The notes: generated by a model from the sequence alone, not told the origin. A DNA stretch of 64,000 nucleotides from Novosphingobium clariflavum (GCF_026420865.1 NZ_JAPCWC010000013.1:54558-118557); one strand, 5' to 3'. Positions 53,713 to 63,916 are shown, numbered from the stretch's first letter. Translations and numbers: made by a program.

Positions 53713-54435
53713 ATGAACTCGACCCCCTATAAACGCGTCCTTCTCAAGTTGTCGGGTGAAGTTCTCATGGGGAGCCAGCAGTTCGGGATCGATTCCGATT
53801 TCGTTGCCGAGCTTGCCAAGGAAGTGAAGGCGGCCAAGGAAACCGGCCTCGAGATCTGCCTCGTCATCGGCGGTGGCAACATCTTCCGCGGCATGGCCGG
53901 CGCCGCGCGTGGCATGGACCGTGCGCAGGCCGATTACATGGGCATGCTGGCCACCGTGATGAATGCGCTCGCGATGCAGAATGCGCTGGAGCAGCTTGGC
54001 GTGGAAACCCGCGTGCAGTCGGCCGTGCAGATGGACCAGGTCTGCGAGCCGGTGATCCGCCGCCGCGCCGAGCGCCATCTCGAGAAGGGCCGCGTGGTGA
54101 TCTTTGCCGCCGGTGTCGGCGCGCCTTACTTCACCACCGATTCGGGCGCCGCGCTGCGTGCTGCCGAAATGCGCTGCGACGCGCTGCTCAAGGGCACCAG
54201 CGTCGACGGCGTCTACGACAGCGACCCCAAGAAGAATCCCGACGCCAAGCGTTACGATACTGTCGATTACGACACTGTCCTGGCCGATAACTTGCAGGTC
54301 ATGGACGCATCCGCCGTCGCGCTTTGCCGTGACAACAATATTCCGATCGTCGTCTTCTCGATCCGCGAGCAGGGCAATCTTGCCAAGGTCCTCGCGGGCC
54401 AGAGCACCAAGACGATCGTCCAGAAAGGAGCCTGA
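53713..54435 (+). CDS. pyrH: Uridylate kinase
   Basis: 240 residues of the amino-acid-kinase fold: [24 protein letters not shown] and the C-terminal [12 protein letters not shown]. It makes UDP from UMP. GAGGAG lies upstream of ATG 53713. It begins the run pyrH-frr-uppS-cdsA-dxr-rseP-bamA. Confidence 0.96.
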   Translation: MNSTPYKRVLLKLSGEVLMGSQQFGIDSDFVAELAKEVKAAKETGLEICLVIGGGNIFRGMAGAARGMDRAQADYMGMLATVMNALAMQNALEQLGVETRVQSAVQMDQVCEPVIRRRAERHLEKGRVVIFAAGVGAPYFTTDSGAALRAAEMRCDALLKGTSVDGVYDSDPKKNPDAKRYDTVDYDTVLADNLQVMDASAVALCRDNNIPIVVFSIREQGNLAKVLAGQSTKTIVQKGA

Positions 54436-54438
54436 TCC

Positions 54439-54996
54439 ATGGCCAAGTACGACAAGGGCGACCTCGAACGCCGCATGAAGGGCGCGATCGACGCGCTCAA
54501 GCACGACCTTTCGGGTCTGCGCACCGGCCGCGCCAACACCGCGCTGCTCGAGCCGATCATGGTCACCGTCTACGGTGCCAACACCCCGATCACCCAGGTC
54601 GCCACCATCTCGGCGCCCGAACCGCGCATGCTGTCGGTGCAGGTCTGGGACAAGTCGAACATCGGTCCCGTCGAAAAGGCGATCCGTTCGGCAGGCCTCG
54701 GCCTCAACCCGATCAACGACGGCAACACGCTGCGCCTGCCGATCCCCGACCTCACCGAGGAACGCCGCAAGGAACTGGCCAAGCTCGCCAGCTCCTATGC
54801 CGAGAAGGCCCGCGTCGCCGTGCGCAACGTGCGCCGTGATGGGATCGAGAACCTGAAGGCCGACGAGAAGAAGAAGGAAATCTCGGAAGACGAGCGCAAG
54901 CGCGGCGAAACCGAAGTCCAGAAGCTGACCGACGACATCATCAAGCAGCTCGACGAGGAATTCGGCCGCAAGGAGAAGGAAATCCTCGGCAAGTGA
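54439..54996 (+). CDS. frr: Ribosome recycling factor
   Basis: 185 residues, typical. MKGAIDALKHDLSGLRTGRAN, the LRLPIPDLTEERR segment and a long helical C-terminus with alternating Lys/Glu are present. It splits post-termination ribosomes with EF-G. Three bases after pyrH. Confidence 0.97.
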   Translation: MAKYDKGDLERRMKGAIDALKHDLSGLRTGRANTALLEPIMVTVYGANTPITQVATISAPEPRMLSVQVWDKSNIGPVEKAIRSAGLGLNPINDGNTLRLPIPDLTEERRKELAKLASSYAEKARVAVRNVRRDGIENLKADEKKKEISEDERKRGETEVQKLTDDIIKQLDEEFGRKEKEILGK

Positions 54997-55031
54997 GGCC
55001 TTGCGGTCTTTCTGAGAGGATCGTCTGACGA

Positions 55032-55721
55032 ATGGCGAAGAGTGAACCTGCTGCCGTACGCCACGTTGCCATCATCATGGATGGCAACGGTCGCTGGGCG
55101 AAGAAGCGCCACCTGCCGCGCGCGCTGGGCCACCAGCGCGGCGTGGAGGCGGTGCGCCGCGTCGTGCGCGGAGCCCGCGAACTGGGGCTGGAGGCACTGA
55201 CGCTCTACGCCTTCTCCACGGAGAACTGGCGCCGTCCGGAAGAAGAGGTCTCCGACCTCATGAGCCTGATGAAGCGCTTCATTCTGTCCGACCTCGACGA
55301 GTTCGCGGCGGCGGGCGTGCGTCTCAAGATCATCGGCGATTACAAGGCCTTCAAGCCGGAACTCGTCGAACTGGTCGAAGGCGCGATGGCGCGCACGGCG
55401 GGCAACACGGGGACAACGCTTGCCGTTGCGCTCAACTATGGTTCGCAGGACGAGATCGCCCGCGCCGCCACCAGGGCGGCAGCCAAGGGGGCCATCACGC
55501 CCGAGACCATCGCGGCGGAGCTCGACACGGCAGACCTGCCGCCGCTCGACCTGCTGATCCGCACATCCGGCGAAGTGCGCCTTTCGAACTTCCTGCTCTG
55601 GCAGGCAGCTTATGCCGAGATGATCTTCACCGACGTGCTCTGGCCCGACTTCAACGTCGATCACTTGCGCGCGGCGCTCGAGGAATTCGCGCAGCGGGAG
55701 CGGCGTTATGGCGGCCGCTGA
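55032..55721 (+). CDS. uppS: Isoprenyl (undecaprenyl) diphosphate synthase
   Basis: 229 residues. The cis-prenyltransferase motif IIMDGNGRWAKKR with the catalytic Asp and the RTSGEVRLSNFLLWQ, AEMIFTDVLWPDF region are present. It makes the C55 lipid carrier of cell-wall synthesis. The last 14 bases overlap cdsA. Confidence 0.95.
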   Translation: MAKSEPAAVRHVAIIMDGNGRWAKKRHLPRALGHQRGVEAVRRVVRGARELGLEALTLYAFSTENWRRPEEEVSDLMSLMKRFILSDLDEFAAAGVRLKIIGDYKAFKPELVELVEGAMARTAGNTGTTLAVALNYGSQDEIARAATRAAAKGAITPETIAAELDTADLPPLDLLIRTSGEVRLSNFLLWQAAYAEMIFTDVLWPDFNVDHLRAALEEFAQRERRYGGR

Positions 55722-56481
55722 TCCAGCCCGGAAGAAATCCGACCTCGGTGTACGCACGGTCTCGGCGGTGGTGATGCTGGCGGTTGCCGGTTCGGCGCTG
55801 TGGCTGGGCGGTCCGGTGTGGATGGCGTTTGTCGGCGTGGTTTCGCTCGGTGTGCTGTGGGAGTGGGTACGGCTCTCCCGTGCGGCGATCGCCGGGCCTG
55901 CCGCGCGCGGCCTGATGAACTTTGCGGGCATGTTCTATGTCGGCGTCGGCGCGGCGATGCTGCTGTTCCTGCGCAATCCGGCTTTCAGTTTCGGGCCGGT
56001 GCTGACCGTGCTGCTGACGGTGATCGGTGTCGATGTCGGTGCCTATTTCGCCGGGCGCAGCCTGGGCGGTCCCAAGATTGCGCCGGCCATCAGCCCGTCC
56101 AAGACCTGGTCGGGGCTGCTCGGCGGCGTGCTCGGCGCGACGCTGGTGCTGTTCGGCGCCGCGCGGCTCTGGCAGGAAGGGCTGGTCTCGGTCCTGGTGC
56201 AGGGCAATGCGGCCGACGGCCCCTCGTGCTTCGGTGCCCAGCCGTGCTGGTATCTGACGGCCCACGCCGTGCCGCTGTTCGCGCAGTGCCTGATGACGGG
56301 CATTTTCGTGGCGGTCTGTGGGCAGGCGGGCGATTTCTTCGAAAGCTGGCTCAAGCGCCGTGCGGGCGTGAAGGATTCGGGTAACTTCATTCCCGGTCAT
56401 GGTGGTTTCTTCGACCGCGTCGACGGCCTTCTGGCAGTCCTGTTCCTGCTCGCCTTCATGATCGCCTTCCAGCCAAGGTAA
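55708..56481 (+). CDS. cdsA: Phosphatidate cytidylyltransferase
   Basis: 257 residues with about 6-8 membrane helices. The signature with KDSGNFIPGHGGFFDRVD near the C-terminus is intact. It makes CDP-diacylglycerol, the precursor for PssA's product. The start overlaps uppS, so the two are coupled. Confidence 0.95.
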   Translation: MAAADPARKKSDLGVRTVSAVVMLAVAGSALWLGGPVWMAFVGVVSLGVLWEWVRLSRAAIAGPAARGLMNFAGMFYVGVGAAMLLFLRNPAFSFGPVLTVLLTVIGVDVGAYFAGRSLGGPKIAPAISPSKTWSGLLGGVLGATLVLFGAARLWQEGLVSVLVQGNAADGPSCFGAQPCWYLTAHAVPLFAQCLMTGIFVAVCGQAGDFFESWLKRRAGVKDSGNFIPGHGGFFDRVDGLLAVLFLLAFMIAFQPR

Positions 56482-56488
56482 CGGTGCG

Positions 56489-57649
56489 ATGACCGCGCAA
56501 CGCTCGATCTGCATTCTCGGAGCCACCGGCTCCATCGGCGCCTCCACGCTCGACCTCGTGCGCCGCAATCCGGCGCAGTGGCGCGTCACGGTGCTGACTG
56601 CCCATTCCAACGTTGCCGAACTGGTGAAACTGGCGCGCGAATTTGCCGTCGATCTCGCCGTCGTCGCCGACGAGGCGCACTTGCCGGCGCTGCGCGAAGC
56701 GCTCGGCGGGTCTGGCATCGAGACGGCGGGCGGTCCGCAGGCACTTGTCGAGGCGGCGGCGCGCGGCGCCGACATGACGGTTGCGGCCATCGTCGGCTGT
56801 GCGGGCCTGGCGCCGACCATGGCCGCCATCGAGCAGGGCAGGGTGATCGCGCTTGCCAACAAGGAAGCGCTGGTTTCTGCCGGTGAAGTGATGATGGCGG
56901 CCGTCGTCCGTCACGGCGCGACGTTGCTGCCAATCGATTCCGAACACAACGCGATCTTCCAGTGCCTGCAGGGCAACGACATCGCCAATGTACGCTCGAT
57001 CACGCTGACCGCCAGCGGCGGTCCGTTCCGTGACTGGTCTTGGGAGCAGCTCCAGGCGGCGACCCCGGCTCAGGCGGTGAAGCACCCCAACTGGGACATG
57101 GGCGCCAAGATCAGCGTCGATTCGGCGACGATGTTCAACAAGGGCCTCGAACTGATCGAGGCGCATTATCTCTTCCCGGTCGGGCTCGACCGACTGCGCA
57201 TCGTCGTCCACCCGCAGTCCGTCGTCCATTCGATGGTCGAATATCGCGACGGGTCGACCTTGGCGCAGCTCGGGCCTTCCGACATGCGGGTGCCGATCGC
57301 CTCGGCGCTCGCCTGGCCGAACCGCATGGACACGCCCTGCGCGCCGCTCGATCTTGCCGCGATCGGGGAGCTGACCTTCCGCCAGCCCGATGAAAATCGT
57401 TTCCCGGCAACACGTCTGGCGCGCCGTGCGGCCGAAGCCGGCGGGGCGATCCCGGCCGTGCTCAACGCCGCCAACGAGGTGGCGGTGGCCGCCTTCCTGG
57501 CAGGTCAGATCCCGTTCACGCGGATTGCCGCAGATGTCGAAGATGTGCTGGGCGCCTATGCGCCGCCCGCGCCCGCCAGCCTGGACGACGTGCTGGCGGT
57601 TGACGCGGAGGCCCGCGCAAGGGCAAGCATGGTGTCGGGACCTGCGTGA
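56489..57649 (+). CDS. dxr: 1-deoxy-D-xylulose 5-phosphate reductoisomerase
   Basis: 386 residues. NADPH-binding GATGSIGASTLDL, ALANKEALVSAG and the metal-binding PIDSEHNAIFQ segment are present. It is the committed step of the MEP isoprenoid pathway, feeding UppS. It follows cdsA by 7 bases. Confidence 0.96.
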   Translation: MTAQRSICILGATGSIGASTLDLVRRNPAQWRVTVLTAHSNVAELVKLAREFAVDLAVVADEAHLPALREALGGSGIETAGGPQALVEAAARGADMTVAAIVGCAGLAPTMAAIEQGRVIALANKEALVSAGEVMMAAVVRHGATLLPIDSEHNAIFQCLQGNDIANVRSITLTASGGPFRDWSWEQLQAATPAQAVKHPNWDMGAKISVDSATMFNKGLELIEAHYLFPVGLDRLRIVVHPQSVVHSMVEYRDGSTLAQLGPSDMRVPIASALAWPNRMDTPCAPLDLAAIGELTFRQPDENRFPATRLARRAAEAGGAIPAVLNAANEVAVAAFLAGQIPFTRIAADVEDVLGAYAPPAPASLDDVLAVDAEARARASMVSGPA

Positions 57650-57688
57650 GCCGATCGTCGGCGACTTCACGTCTAGGCCCTATGGAGT

Positions 57689-59083
57689 GTGCCTGAATTG
57701 ACCGGATCGCCCAATCTGCTGACGACGATCTTCGCGTTCCTGCTTTTGCTGGGTCCCCTGGTGCTGGTGCACGAGCTGGGCCATTACCTTGTGGGCCGGC
57801 TGTTCGGGGTGAAGGCCAATGCCTTTTCGATCGGATTCGGCAAGGAGCTGGCGGGCTGGACCGATCGCCGCGGCACCCGCTGGAAGCTCTCGGCTCTGCC
57901 GCTGGGCGGCTATGTGCAGTTCGCGGGCGACATGAACCCGGCCTCGGCGCCAAGCGCGGCCGAGGATGGCCTGACGGCGCAGGAGCGGGCGCGTACCTTC
58001 CATGTGAAGCCGCTGTGGCAGCGCGCCCTGATCGTGCTGGCCGGGCCGCTCACCAATTTCCTCGTTGCGGTGCTGATCATCGCTGCCTTCTATGCCGCTT
58101 ACGGCAAGGCCGTGGCCGTGCCCGAAGTCGCGAACTTCCTGCCGGGCTCGCCGGCGCAGTCGGCAGGTGTGGAGATCGGTGACCGCATCGTTGCGGTCGA
58201 TGGCCGTCATGTCGACAGCGTGACCGACGTGCCGCAACTGGTCATTCCCTTCCCCGGCCGCACCATCAGCCTGACGGTCGTGCGCGAAGGGCGCGAGGTC
58301 AGCCTGCCGGTTCGCCTCGGCGACCGCACGGAAACCGATCGGTTCGGCAACCAGTCGCGGGTAGGCGAACTCGGCATCAATTTCTTCGTTCCGAAAATCG
58401 GCGCGTTCTTCGGCGATTCCGCCGCGCAGAAGGCGGGGCTGAAAGTCGGCGATCGCATCGTCGCGGTCGGCGACCATGCCGTGCGCAGCTTCGACGAGAT
58501 TCCCCCGCTGGTGGAGAACCAGGCCGGACGCCAGGTCATGGTGACGGTCATGCGCGCGGGCGAGGCCCATGTCGTGCCGGTTACGCTGGGCGAGATGGCG
58601 GCGGTCGATGCGCAGGGCAAGCCGGTGCGGGTCGGCGTGCTGGGCATTCGCCCGGACACCGGCACGCGCGTGCCGGTCGGCGTGATCGAGGCAGTGGGCC
58701 TGGGCGTGGGCAACTGCTTCGATACCATGCACCTGATGGTCTCGGGCATCGGCCAGATCTTCTCGGGCGAGCGCTCGGTCAAGGAGTTCGGCGGGCCGAT
58801 TAAGATCGCCAAGTATTCGGGCGAGCAGTTCAGCCTCGGCTGGGAGGCGTTCGTCTCCTTTGCGGCGCTTATCTCGATTAACTTGGCATTCATCAACCTC
58901 CTGCCAATCCCGGGCTTGGACGGAGGACATCTGGCATTTTACGCGGCCGAAATGGTTCGCCGCAAGCCGCTGGATGTGCGCAGTCAGGAATGGGCGATCC
59001 GCACCGGGGTGGCATTCGTGCTGGCCTTGATGCTGTTCGTCACGGTCAACGATCTGGCTTCGCTCCCGATTTTCGGGGGATAG
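57689..59083 (+). CDS. rseP: Site-2 intramembrane zinc metalloprotease RseP
   Basis: 464 residues. Zinc motif HELGH at 28-32 and NLLPIPGLDGG at the third helix, with two PDZ domains in between (LPGSPAQSAGVEIGDRIVAVDG and AAQKAGLKVGDRIVAVGD). It cleaves membrane anti-sigma factors in the envelope-stress response. The start is uncertain: GTG at 57689 is very close to GGAG; a TTG at 57698 has better spacing. Confidence 0.95.
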   Translation: MPELTGSPNLLTTIFAFLLLLGPLVLVHELGHYLVGRLFGVKANAFSIGFGKELAGWTDRRGTRWKLSALPLGGYVQFAGDMNPASAPSAAEDGLTAQERARTFHVKPLWQRALIVLAGPLTNFLVAVLIIAAFYAAYGKAVAVPEVANFLPGSPAQSAGVEIGDRIVAVDGRHVDSVTDVPQLVIPFPGRTISLTVVREGREVSLPVRLGDRTETDRFGNQSRVGELGINFFVPKIGAFFGDSAAQKAGLKVGDRIVAVGDHAVRSFDEIPPLVENQAGRQVMVTVMRAGEAHVVPVTLGEMAAVDAQGKPVRVGVLGIRPDTGTRVPVGVIEAVGLGVGNCFDTMHLMVSGIGQIFSGERSVKEFGGPIKIAKYSGEQFSLGWEAFVSFAALISINLAFINLLPIPGLDGGHLAFYAAEMVRRKPLDVRSQEWAIRTGVAFVLALMLFVTVNDLASLPIFGG

Positions 59084-59241
59084 CCTGGAGAAATCTTCTC
59101 AGATCACATTTCTGCCGGGATTGACTGCTTGATTGGGCGACGTCCATCGGGCAGACGGGCGCGATTGCCCGCCGGGGAGGCGGGTAGCCTGGCGGATCAC
59201 TCTGTAGAGCCTCGCGTAAGCGCATACGGGAACTTGCTTGA

Positions 59242-61881
59242 ATGATGGGATGGGAAATGGGTCGCAGCATTGACGCTCGCCGTGCTCCTCAGCTTGCCGC
59301 AATGCTGCTGGGCACCACGATCCTTGCTGGCGTGCCCGCCGCGGCCTTTGCGCAGAGCGCTGCCGCTGCCAATGCTCCTGCCGCCGCGCCGGTTGCGGCC
59401 GAGGCAGCCACGCCGATTCAGACGATCCAGGTCGTCGGGGCCGAGCGTCTGGAGGCGCAGACGGTGCTGTCGTACATCAAGCTGCGTGTCGGCCAGCCGT
59501 ACACCAAGGCTGCTGCGGACGGCGCGCTGAAGGATCTTTACGGCACCGAACTGTTCGCCGACGCGCAGATCGCCAACGACAACGGTGTGGTGACCACCAC
59601 GGTCAAGGAAAACCCCGTCGTCAACCGCATCATCCTTGAGGGCAACAAGCGCATCAAGGATGACAAGATCATGCCGGAGATCAAGGTCGCTCCGCGCCAG
59701 ATCTTCACGCGCTCGAAGATCCGCGCCGACGTCGCCCGCATCATCGAGCTGTACAAGCGCCAGGGCCGCTATGCCGCGACCGTCGAGCCGAAGATGGTCA
59801 TGCTTGACCAGAACCGCGTCGACATCGTCTTCGAGATCACCGAGGGCGACAAGTCCAAGGTCCGCCAGATCAACATCATCGGCAACGAGCACTTCTCGGA
59901 CGGTGACCTGCGTTCGCAGATGGTCACCAAGCAGGCCCGCTTCAGCCGCGTGTTCTCCTCGAACACGACCTACGATCCCGATCGCATGGCGTTTGACCAG
60001 CAGAAGCTGCGCCAGTTCTACCTGACCCAGGGCTACGCCGACTTCCGCGTGGTTTCGGCCGTGGCCGAACTGACGCCGGACAAGAAGGACTTCATCATCA
60101 CGTACGTGGTGGAGGAAGGGAAGCGCTACAAGTTCGGCGACGTCAAGGTCGAGAGCCAGCTGCGCGACTTCGACGGCGACAAGCTGGCGAAGAACCTCGC
60201 GATCCACAAGGGTGACTGGTACAACGCCAAGCTTGTCGAAGACACCATCGAGGGCCTGAACGACACCGCCGGTGCCTTCGGTTACGCTTTCGCCGACGTG
60301 CGTCCGCAGTACAGCCGCGACAAGGACGACCTCACCATGGGGTTGACCTTCGTGATCCAGGAGGCGCCGCGCGTCTATGTCGAGCGGATCGACATCAACG
60401 GCAACACGCTGACCCAGGATAAGGTCGTGCGCCGCGAATTCCGTCTGGCGGAAGGCGATGCGTTCAACTCGCTGCAGGTCAAGCGTTCGACCAACCGCAT
60501 CAAGTCGCTCGGTTACTTCCAGGAGAAGTTCGAGGTCGAGCAGAAGCCCGGCAGCGCCGACGACCGTGTCGTGCTCGAAGCCAACGTCGAGGAAAAGCCG
60601 ACCGGCCAGCTCCAGCTCTCGGCCGGCTTCTCGAGCCTCGAGCGCTTCATCTTCCAGGCCTCGATCCAGCAGCGCAACTTCCGCGGGCGCGGCCAGACGA
60701 TCGGCCTTTCGGGAAGCTATTCGTCCTATTCGAAGTCGGTCGAGGCGAACTTCGTCGAGCCCTACCTGTTCGACAAGAACGTCTCGCTGGGTCTCGACAT
60801 CTATCGCCGCGACTACAACAGCTTCAACTACATCAATTCCAATCGCAACACGAACTACTCGCAGACCACCACGGGCTTCCAGGTCCGCGCCGGTGTGCCG
60901 CTGACCGAGTATCTGACGGCGATCGCCCGCTACACGCTCAATTACGACGACGTGTCGGTCGACAAGCCGACCTACTATTCGTACCGCGTCGATCCCAGCG
61001 TCTACCAGTGCGACCCGCTCTATGCCGGGCGCTATCTGTGCGACGCGCTGGGCAAGCGTCTCAGCTCGATCCTCGGCGGCTCGATCATCTATGACACGCT
61101 CGACAACCGCGTGCGCCCGACGCGTGGCCAGACGGCCTCGATCAACGTCGACGTGGCGGGCCTGGGCGGCGACGTGAAGTATGCCCGCGTGGTCGCCAAG
61201 GCGGCCAAGTACTGGCCGCTGGGCAAGGGCTTCATCTTCTCGCTGTCGAGCGAGGGCGGCGCGATCACCGGGTGGGGCGGCGACGACGTGCGCCTGACCG
61301 ACCGCTTCTACCTTGGCGAACCGCAGATCCGCGGTTTCGGCATCCGCGGCGTCGGCCCGCGCGTGACCCGCCAGTACTTCACGACCAGCGATGATGGCAC
61401 CGTCACCAACGGCACCAAGTCCGACGACGCGGTCGGCGGCAAGTACTACTACATGAACCGTGCTGAACTCGAGATTCCGCTGGGCTCGGGCGCGCGCGAA
61501 ATGGGCCTGCGTCCGTCGATCTTCGTGGATGCCGGTGCGGTCTGGGGCAGCAATTTCAAGAAGTCGGACCTTACCGACTGCTCGAGTGGCTGTATCCCGA
61601 CTTACTACGTGCGCAATTCGGATGGCACGAACTCCACGTCCACCACGACGAGCGCGACGGATTCGTCGACTGGTTTGGCCAATACGCCGACGGGCGATTA
61701 TGCCTACAACTTCACCGAAACCTTCGCGGGTGATTCCTGGCATCCGCGTGTTGCGGTTGGTTTCGGCGTGAACTGGAACTCGCCGTTCGGCCCGTTCCGC
61801 ATCGACATCTCGAAGGTGCTCCTCAAGGAGACCGGCGATAACACCAAGACCTTCACATTCAACGTGGGAACGCAATTCTGA
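59242..61881 (+). CDS. bamA: Outer-membrane protein assembly factor BamA
   Basis: 879 residues from ATG 59242. Signal peptide (cleavage near ...AFAQS), five POTRA domains (about 55-430) and a 16-stranded barrel with the conserved RGFGIRGVGPR loop and a C-terminal Phe. A Ser/Thr-rich insert (about 790-812, NSTSTTTSATD) decorates an outer loop. It inserts beta-barrel proteins. ATG codons at 59245 and 59257 could also serve. The stop overlaps the ompH ATG by one base. Confidence 0.96.
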   Translation: MMGWEMGRSIDARRAPQLAAMLLGTTILAGVPAAAFAQSAAAANAPAAAPVAAEAATPIQTIQVVGAERLEAQTVLSYIKLRVGQPYTKAAADGALKDLYGTELFADAQIANDNGVVTTTVKENPVVNRIILEGNKRIKDDKIMPEIKVAPRQIFTRSKIRADVARIIELYKRQGRYAATVEPKMVMLDQNRVDIVFEITEGDKSKVRQINIIGNEHFSDGDLRSQMVTKQARFSRVFSSNTTYDPDRMAFDQQKLRQFYLTQGYADFRVVSAVAELTPDKKDFIITYVVEEGKRYKFGDVKVESQLRDFDGDKLAKNLAIHKGDWYNAKLVEDTIEGLNDTAGAFGYAFADVRPQYSRDKDDLTMGLTFVIQEAPRVYVERIDINGNTLTQDKVVRREFRLAEGDAFNSLQVKRSTNRIKSLGYFQEKFEVEQKPGSADDRVVLEANVEEKPTGQLQLSAGFSSLERFIFQASIQQRNFRGRGQTIGLSGSYSSYSKSVEANFVEPYLFDKNVSLGLDIYRRDYNSFNYINSNRNTNYSQTTTGFQVRAGVPLTEYLTAIARYTLNYDDVSVDKPTYYSYRVDPSVYQCDPLYAGRYLCDALGKRLSSILGGSIIYDTLDNRVRPTRGQTASINVDVAGLGGDVKYARVVAKAAKYWPLGKGFIFSLSSEGGAITGWGGDDVRLTDRFYLGEPQIRGFGIRGVGPRVTRQYFTTSDDGTVTNGTKSDDAVGGKYYYMNRAELEIPLGSGAREMGLRPSIFVDAGAVWGSNFKKSDLTDCSSGCIPTYYVRNSDGTNSTSTTTSATDSSTGLANTPTGDYAYNFTETFAGDSWHPRVAVGFGVNWNSPFGPFRIDISKVLLKETGDNTKTFTFNVGTQF

Positions 61882-62486
61882 TGACCAAGATTCTCAAGTC
61901 CGCCGCGCTGGCCTCGGGTCTGGCTCTTGCCGCTCTGGCTTCGCCGGCGTTCGCACAGGCCGTTCCGGCTTCGAAGGTCGCCGTTGTCGATCTCGACCGC
62001 ATCGCCAAGGAATGCAACGCGTGCCGCACCGCGAACCAGGCCCTGCAGGGCCAGGTCCAGGCTTTCGAAGCCCGCCGCAACCAGCTTGCCGGCACGCTGC
62101 AGCCTGAAGCCCAGGGTCTCGAGACCGCCGTCAAGGCGCTGAACGGCAAGCAGCCTGACGCCGCCCTCCAGGGCCGCATCCAGGCCTACCAGCAGAAGGA
62201 ACAGCAGGCCGGTCAGGAACTGCAGGGTCAGCAGGTGCAGATCCAGCGCAACCAGGCCTATGTCGGCCAGCAGATCCAGCAGGCGCTGGCCGGTCTCTAC
62301 AAGCCGGCGATGACCAAGCGCGGTGCCAACGTGCTGGTCGAAGTCGGCCAGACCCTGGCCTATGACCCGACCCTCGACATCACCAACGACGTGCTGACCG
62401 CCCTCAACGGCGCGCTTACCACGATCAACACCACCGCTCCGGCGCCGCAGCAGGCACCGCAGCAGCCCGCCACCTCGGGCCGCTGA
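61881..62486 (+). CDS. OmpH/Skp-family periplasmic chaperone
   Basis: 201 residues. Signal peptide ending PAFAQ (~26), then the Skp pattern of VAVVDLDRI, a long helical coiled-coil with many Gln ([18 protein letters not shown]) and a C-terminal Pro/Gln/Ala tail. Skp carries unfolded outer-membrane proteins to BamA. Coupled to bamA by TGATG. Two Cys (ECNAC) are unusual for the family. Confidence 0.9.
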   Translation: MTKILKSAALASGLALAALASPAFAQAVPASKVAVVDLDRIAKECNACRTANQALQGQVQAFEARRNQLAGTLQPEAQGLETAVKALNGKQPDAALQGRIQAYQQKEQQAGQELQGQQVQIQRNQAYVGQQIQQALAGLYKPAMTKRGANVLVEVGQTLAYDPTLDITNDVLTALNGALTTINTTAPAPQQAPQQPATSGR

Positions 62487-62505
62487 GAGCAGGGCGGGCA
62501 GAGCG

Positions 62506-62958
62506 ATGAGCGAACCGACTGAATTCGTGTACGATACCGCGAAGATCCTGGCGGCGTTGCCGCATCGCTACCCGATGCTGCTGGTCGACCGCGTGGTCTC
62601 GTTCGACGAGAACGAGATCCATGCGGTCAAGGCCGTGAGCTTCAACGAGGACTTCTTCCAGGGCCATTTCCCTGGCCGTCCGATCATGCCCGGCGTCCTT
62701 CAGATCGAGGCGCTGGCGCAGGCGGCGGGCATCCTTGCCATCGAATCGCTCGGGCTCGCCGGTACCGGCAAGCTCGTCTATTTCATGGCGATCGAGGAAG
62801 CGAAGTTCCGCAACCCGGTGACCCCGGGCAACCTGCTCGACCTGCGTGCCGGCTTCGTCCAGAAGCGCAGCCGCGTCTGCAAGTTCTGGGGCAAGGCGTC
62901 GATCGGCGACAAGGTGACCTGCGAGGTCAACTTTACCGCGATGATCGCCGACGCCTGA
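62506..62958 (+). CDS. fabZ: 3-hydroxyacyl-[acyl-carrier-protein] dehydratase FabZ
   Basis: 150 residues. Hot-dog fold with the [12 protein letters not shown] segment and the active-site [11 protein letters not shown] (His54) and IEALAQ (Glu68). It dehydrates beta-hydroxyacyl-ACP in fatty acid synthesis. In most Gram-negative bacteria it lies between lpxD and lpxA; here neither is present. Confidence 0.96.
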   Translation: MSEPTEFVYDTAKILAALPHRYPMLLVDRVVSFDENEIHAVKAVSFNEDFFQGHFPGRPIMPGVLQIEALAQAAGILAIESLGLAGTGKLVYFMAIEEAKFRNPVTPGNLLDLRAGFVQKRSRVCKFWGKASIGDKVTCEVNFTAMIADA

Positions 62959-63090
62959 TCGGGCGAGGGAGAAGGGCGCGTCTTTCGGGCGCGCGGTCCT
63001 TCGCCCTTGCATTTTCGAGGTTCCCGCTGTAAGGGCGCCGCTTTCCCAGCAGGCCGGTCGGAACCGGCCACATGCGAAGAGAGATACGAC

Positions 63091-63318
63091 ATGAAGGCCG
63101 ATACGCATCCCGACTACCACATGATCACCGTCCAGATGACCGACGGCACCACCTTCCAGACCCGCTCGACCTGGGGCTCGGAAGGCGACACGCTGGTTCT
63201 GGACATCGATCCGACCTCGCACCCGGCCTGGACCGGCGGCAAGGCCCAGCTTCAGGACGGCGGCCGCGTGGCCCAGTTCAACAAGCGTTTCGGCGGCCTC
63301 ACGCTCAAGAAGAACTGA
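63091..63318 (+). CDS. rpmE: 50S ribosomal protein L31
   Basis: 75 residues. [19 protein letters not shown] and [10 protein letters not shown] are typical L31. There are no cysteines, so it is the zinc-free (C-) form. ATG 63091 is chosen by homology; the frame is open upstream. AAGAGAG precedes it. Confidence 0.93.
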   Translation: MKADTHPDYHMITVQMTDGTTFQTRSTWGSEGDTLVLDIDPTSHPAWTGGKAQLQDGGRVAQFNKRFGGLTLKKN

Positions 63319-63345
63319 GCGCGAAGCAAGCTTCACGAACACGAA

Positions 63346-63374
63346 GAAGGCGGTCCTCACGGGCCGCCTTTTTT
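63346..63374 (+). terminator. Terminator of rpmE
   Basis: AAGGCGGTCC (63347-63356) pairs with GGGCCGCCTT (63361-63370, one wobble), followed by TTTT. A 12-base direct repeat (TTTTGTTGCCTG, twice) begins at 63371. Confidence 0.9.
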
Positions 63375-63447
63375 GTTGCCTGTTTTGTTGCCTGTCGTGC
63401 GCGCCGGAAGCCCCGCGGTGCGCGCGGGCCTTCCGCCAAACGGTCTC

Positions 63448-63816
63448 TCAGGCGCCGAAGTCGATCAGCAGGTTCCATTCCTCGGCGTCACCGGGGACGG
63501 CGCGCAGGAATTCCATGCCTGCCGAGTCGCGGCCGGGAGCGCCGCTGCGAACCCAGCGGACCACGGCCTTGAGCGGTGGGCGCGGGCCGATGCCGATGCT
63601 GATGAAGCTGCCTTGCCGCAGCGTGCCGGTCGGGCCGGTCACGCAGCAACCGTGCAGCGAGACATCGGTGAGGCGGACATCGAGGCGCTCGCCCGGCGCG
63701 GTCTGCAGCCAGGCGGCGAAGCTGGTGGTGTGGCGTTCCTCCCGGCGTCGTTCGTCGCAGGTATCCTGCTGCTGCATCTGCGCGGTGGAATAGAGCCGTG
63801 CGAGCGGGGCGTTCAT
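63448..63816 (-). CDS. PilZ-domain protein
   Basis: 122 residues. The cyclic-di-GMP binding signature is present: RxxxR at residues 24-28 (RREER) and DxSxxG at 51-56 (DVSLHG), on a small beta-barrel. It is probably a stand-alone c-di-GMP receptor affecting motility or surface attachment; the partner is unknown. Downstream on this strand the next gene (rpmE) is convergent. Confidence 0.85.
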   Translation of the reverse strand: MNAPLARLYSTAQMQQQDTCDERRREERHTTSFAAWLQTAPGERLDVRLTDVSLHGCCVTGPTGTLRQGSFISIGIGPRPPLKAVVRWVRSGAPGRDSAGMEFLRAVPGDAEEWNLLIDFGA

Positions 63817-63916
63817 GCCGTTCTGTCCATTTGTATCGTGCGACCGATGTGTGTTTGCAGGGGTTGTGGCAGACGATCGTTAACGGGCCATCACCGGGCG
63901 CAACGGGTTGTGCCCT

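Noticed and set aside
59197..61875. 892-codon frame antisense to bamA
   Set aside because: Shadow frame opposite a certain gene; Val/Arg/Asp-rich with no domain.
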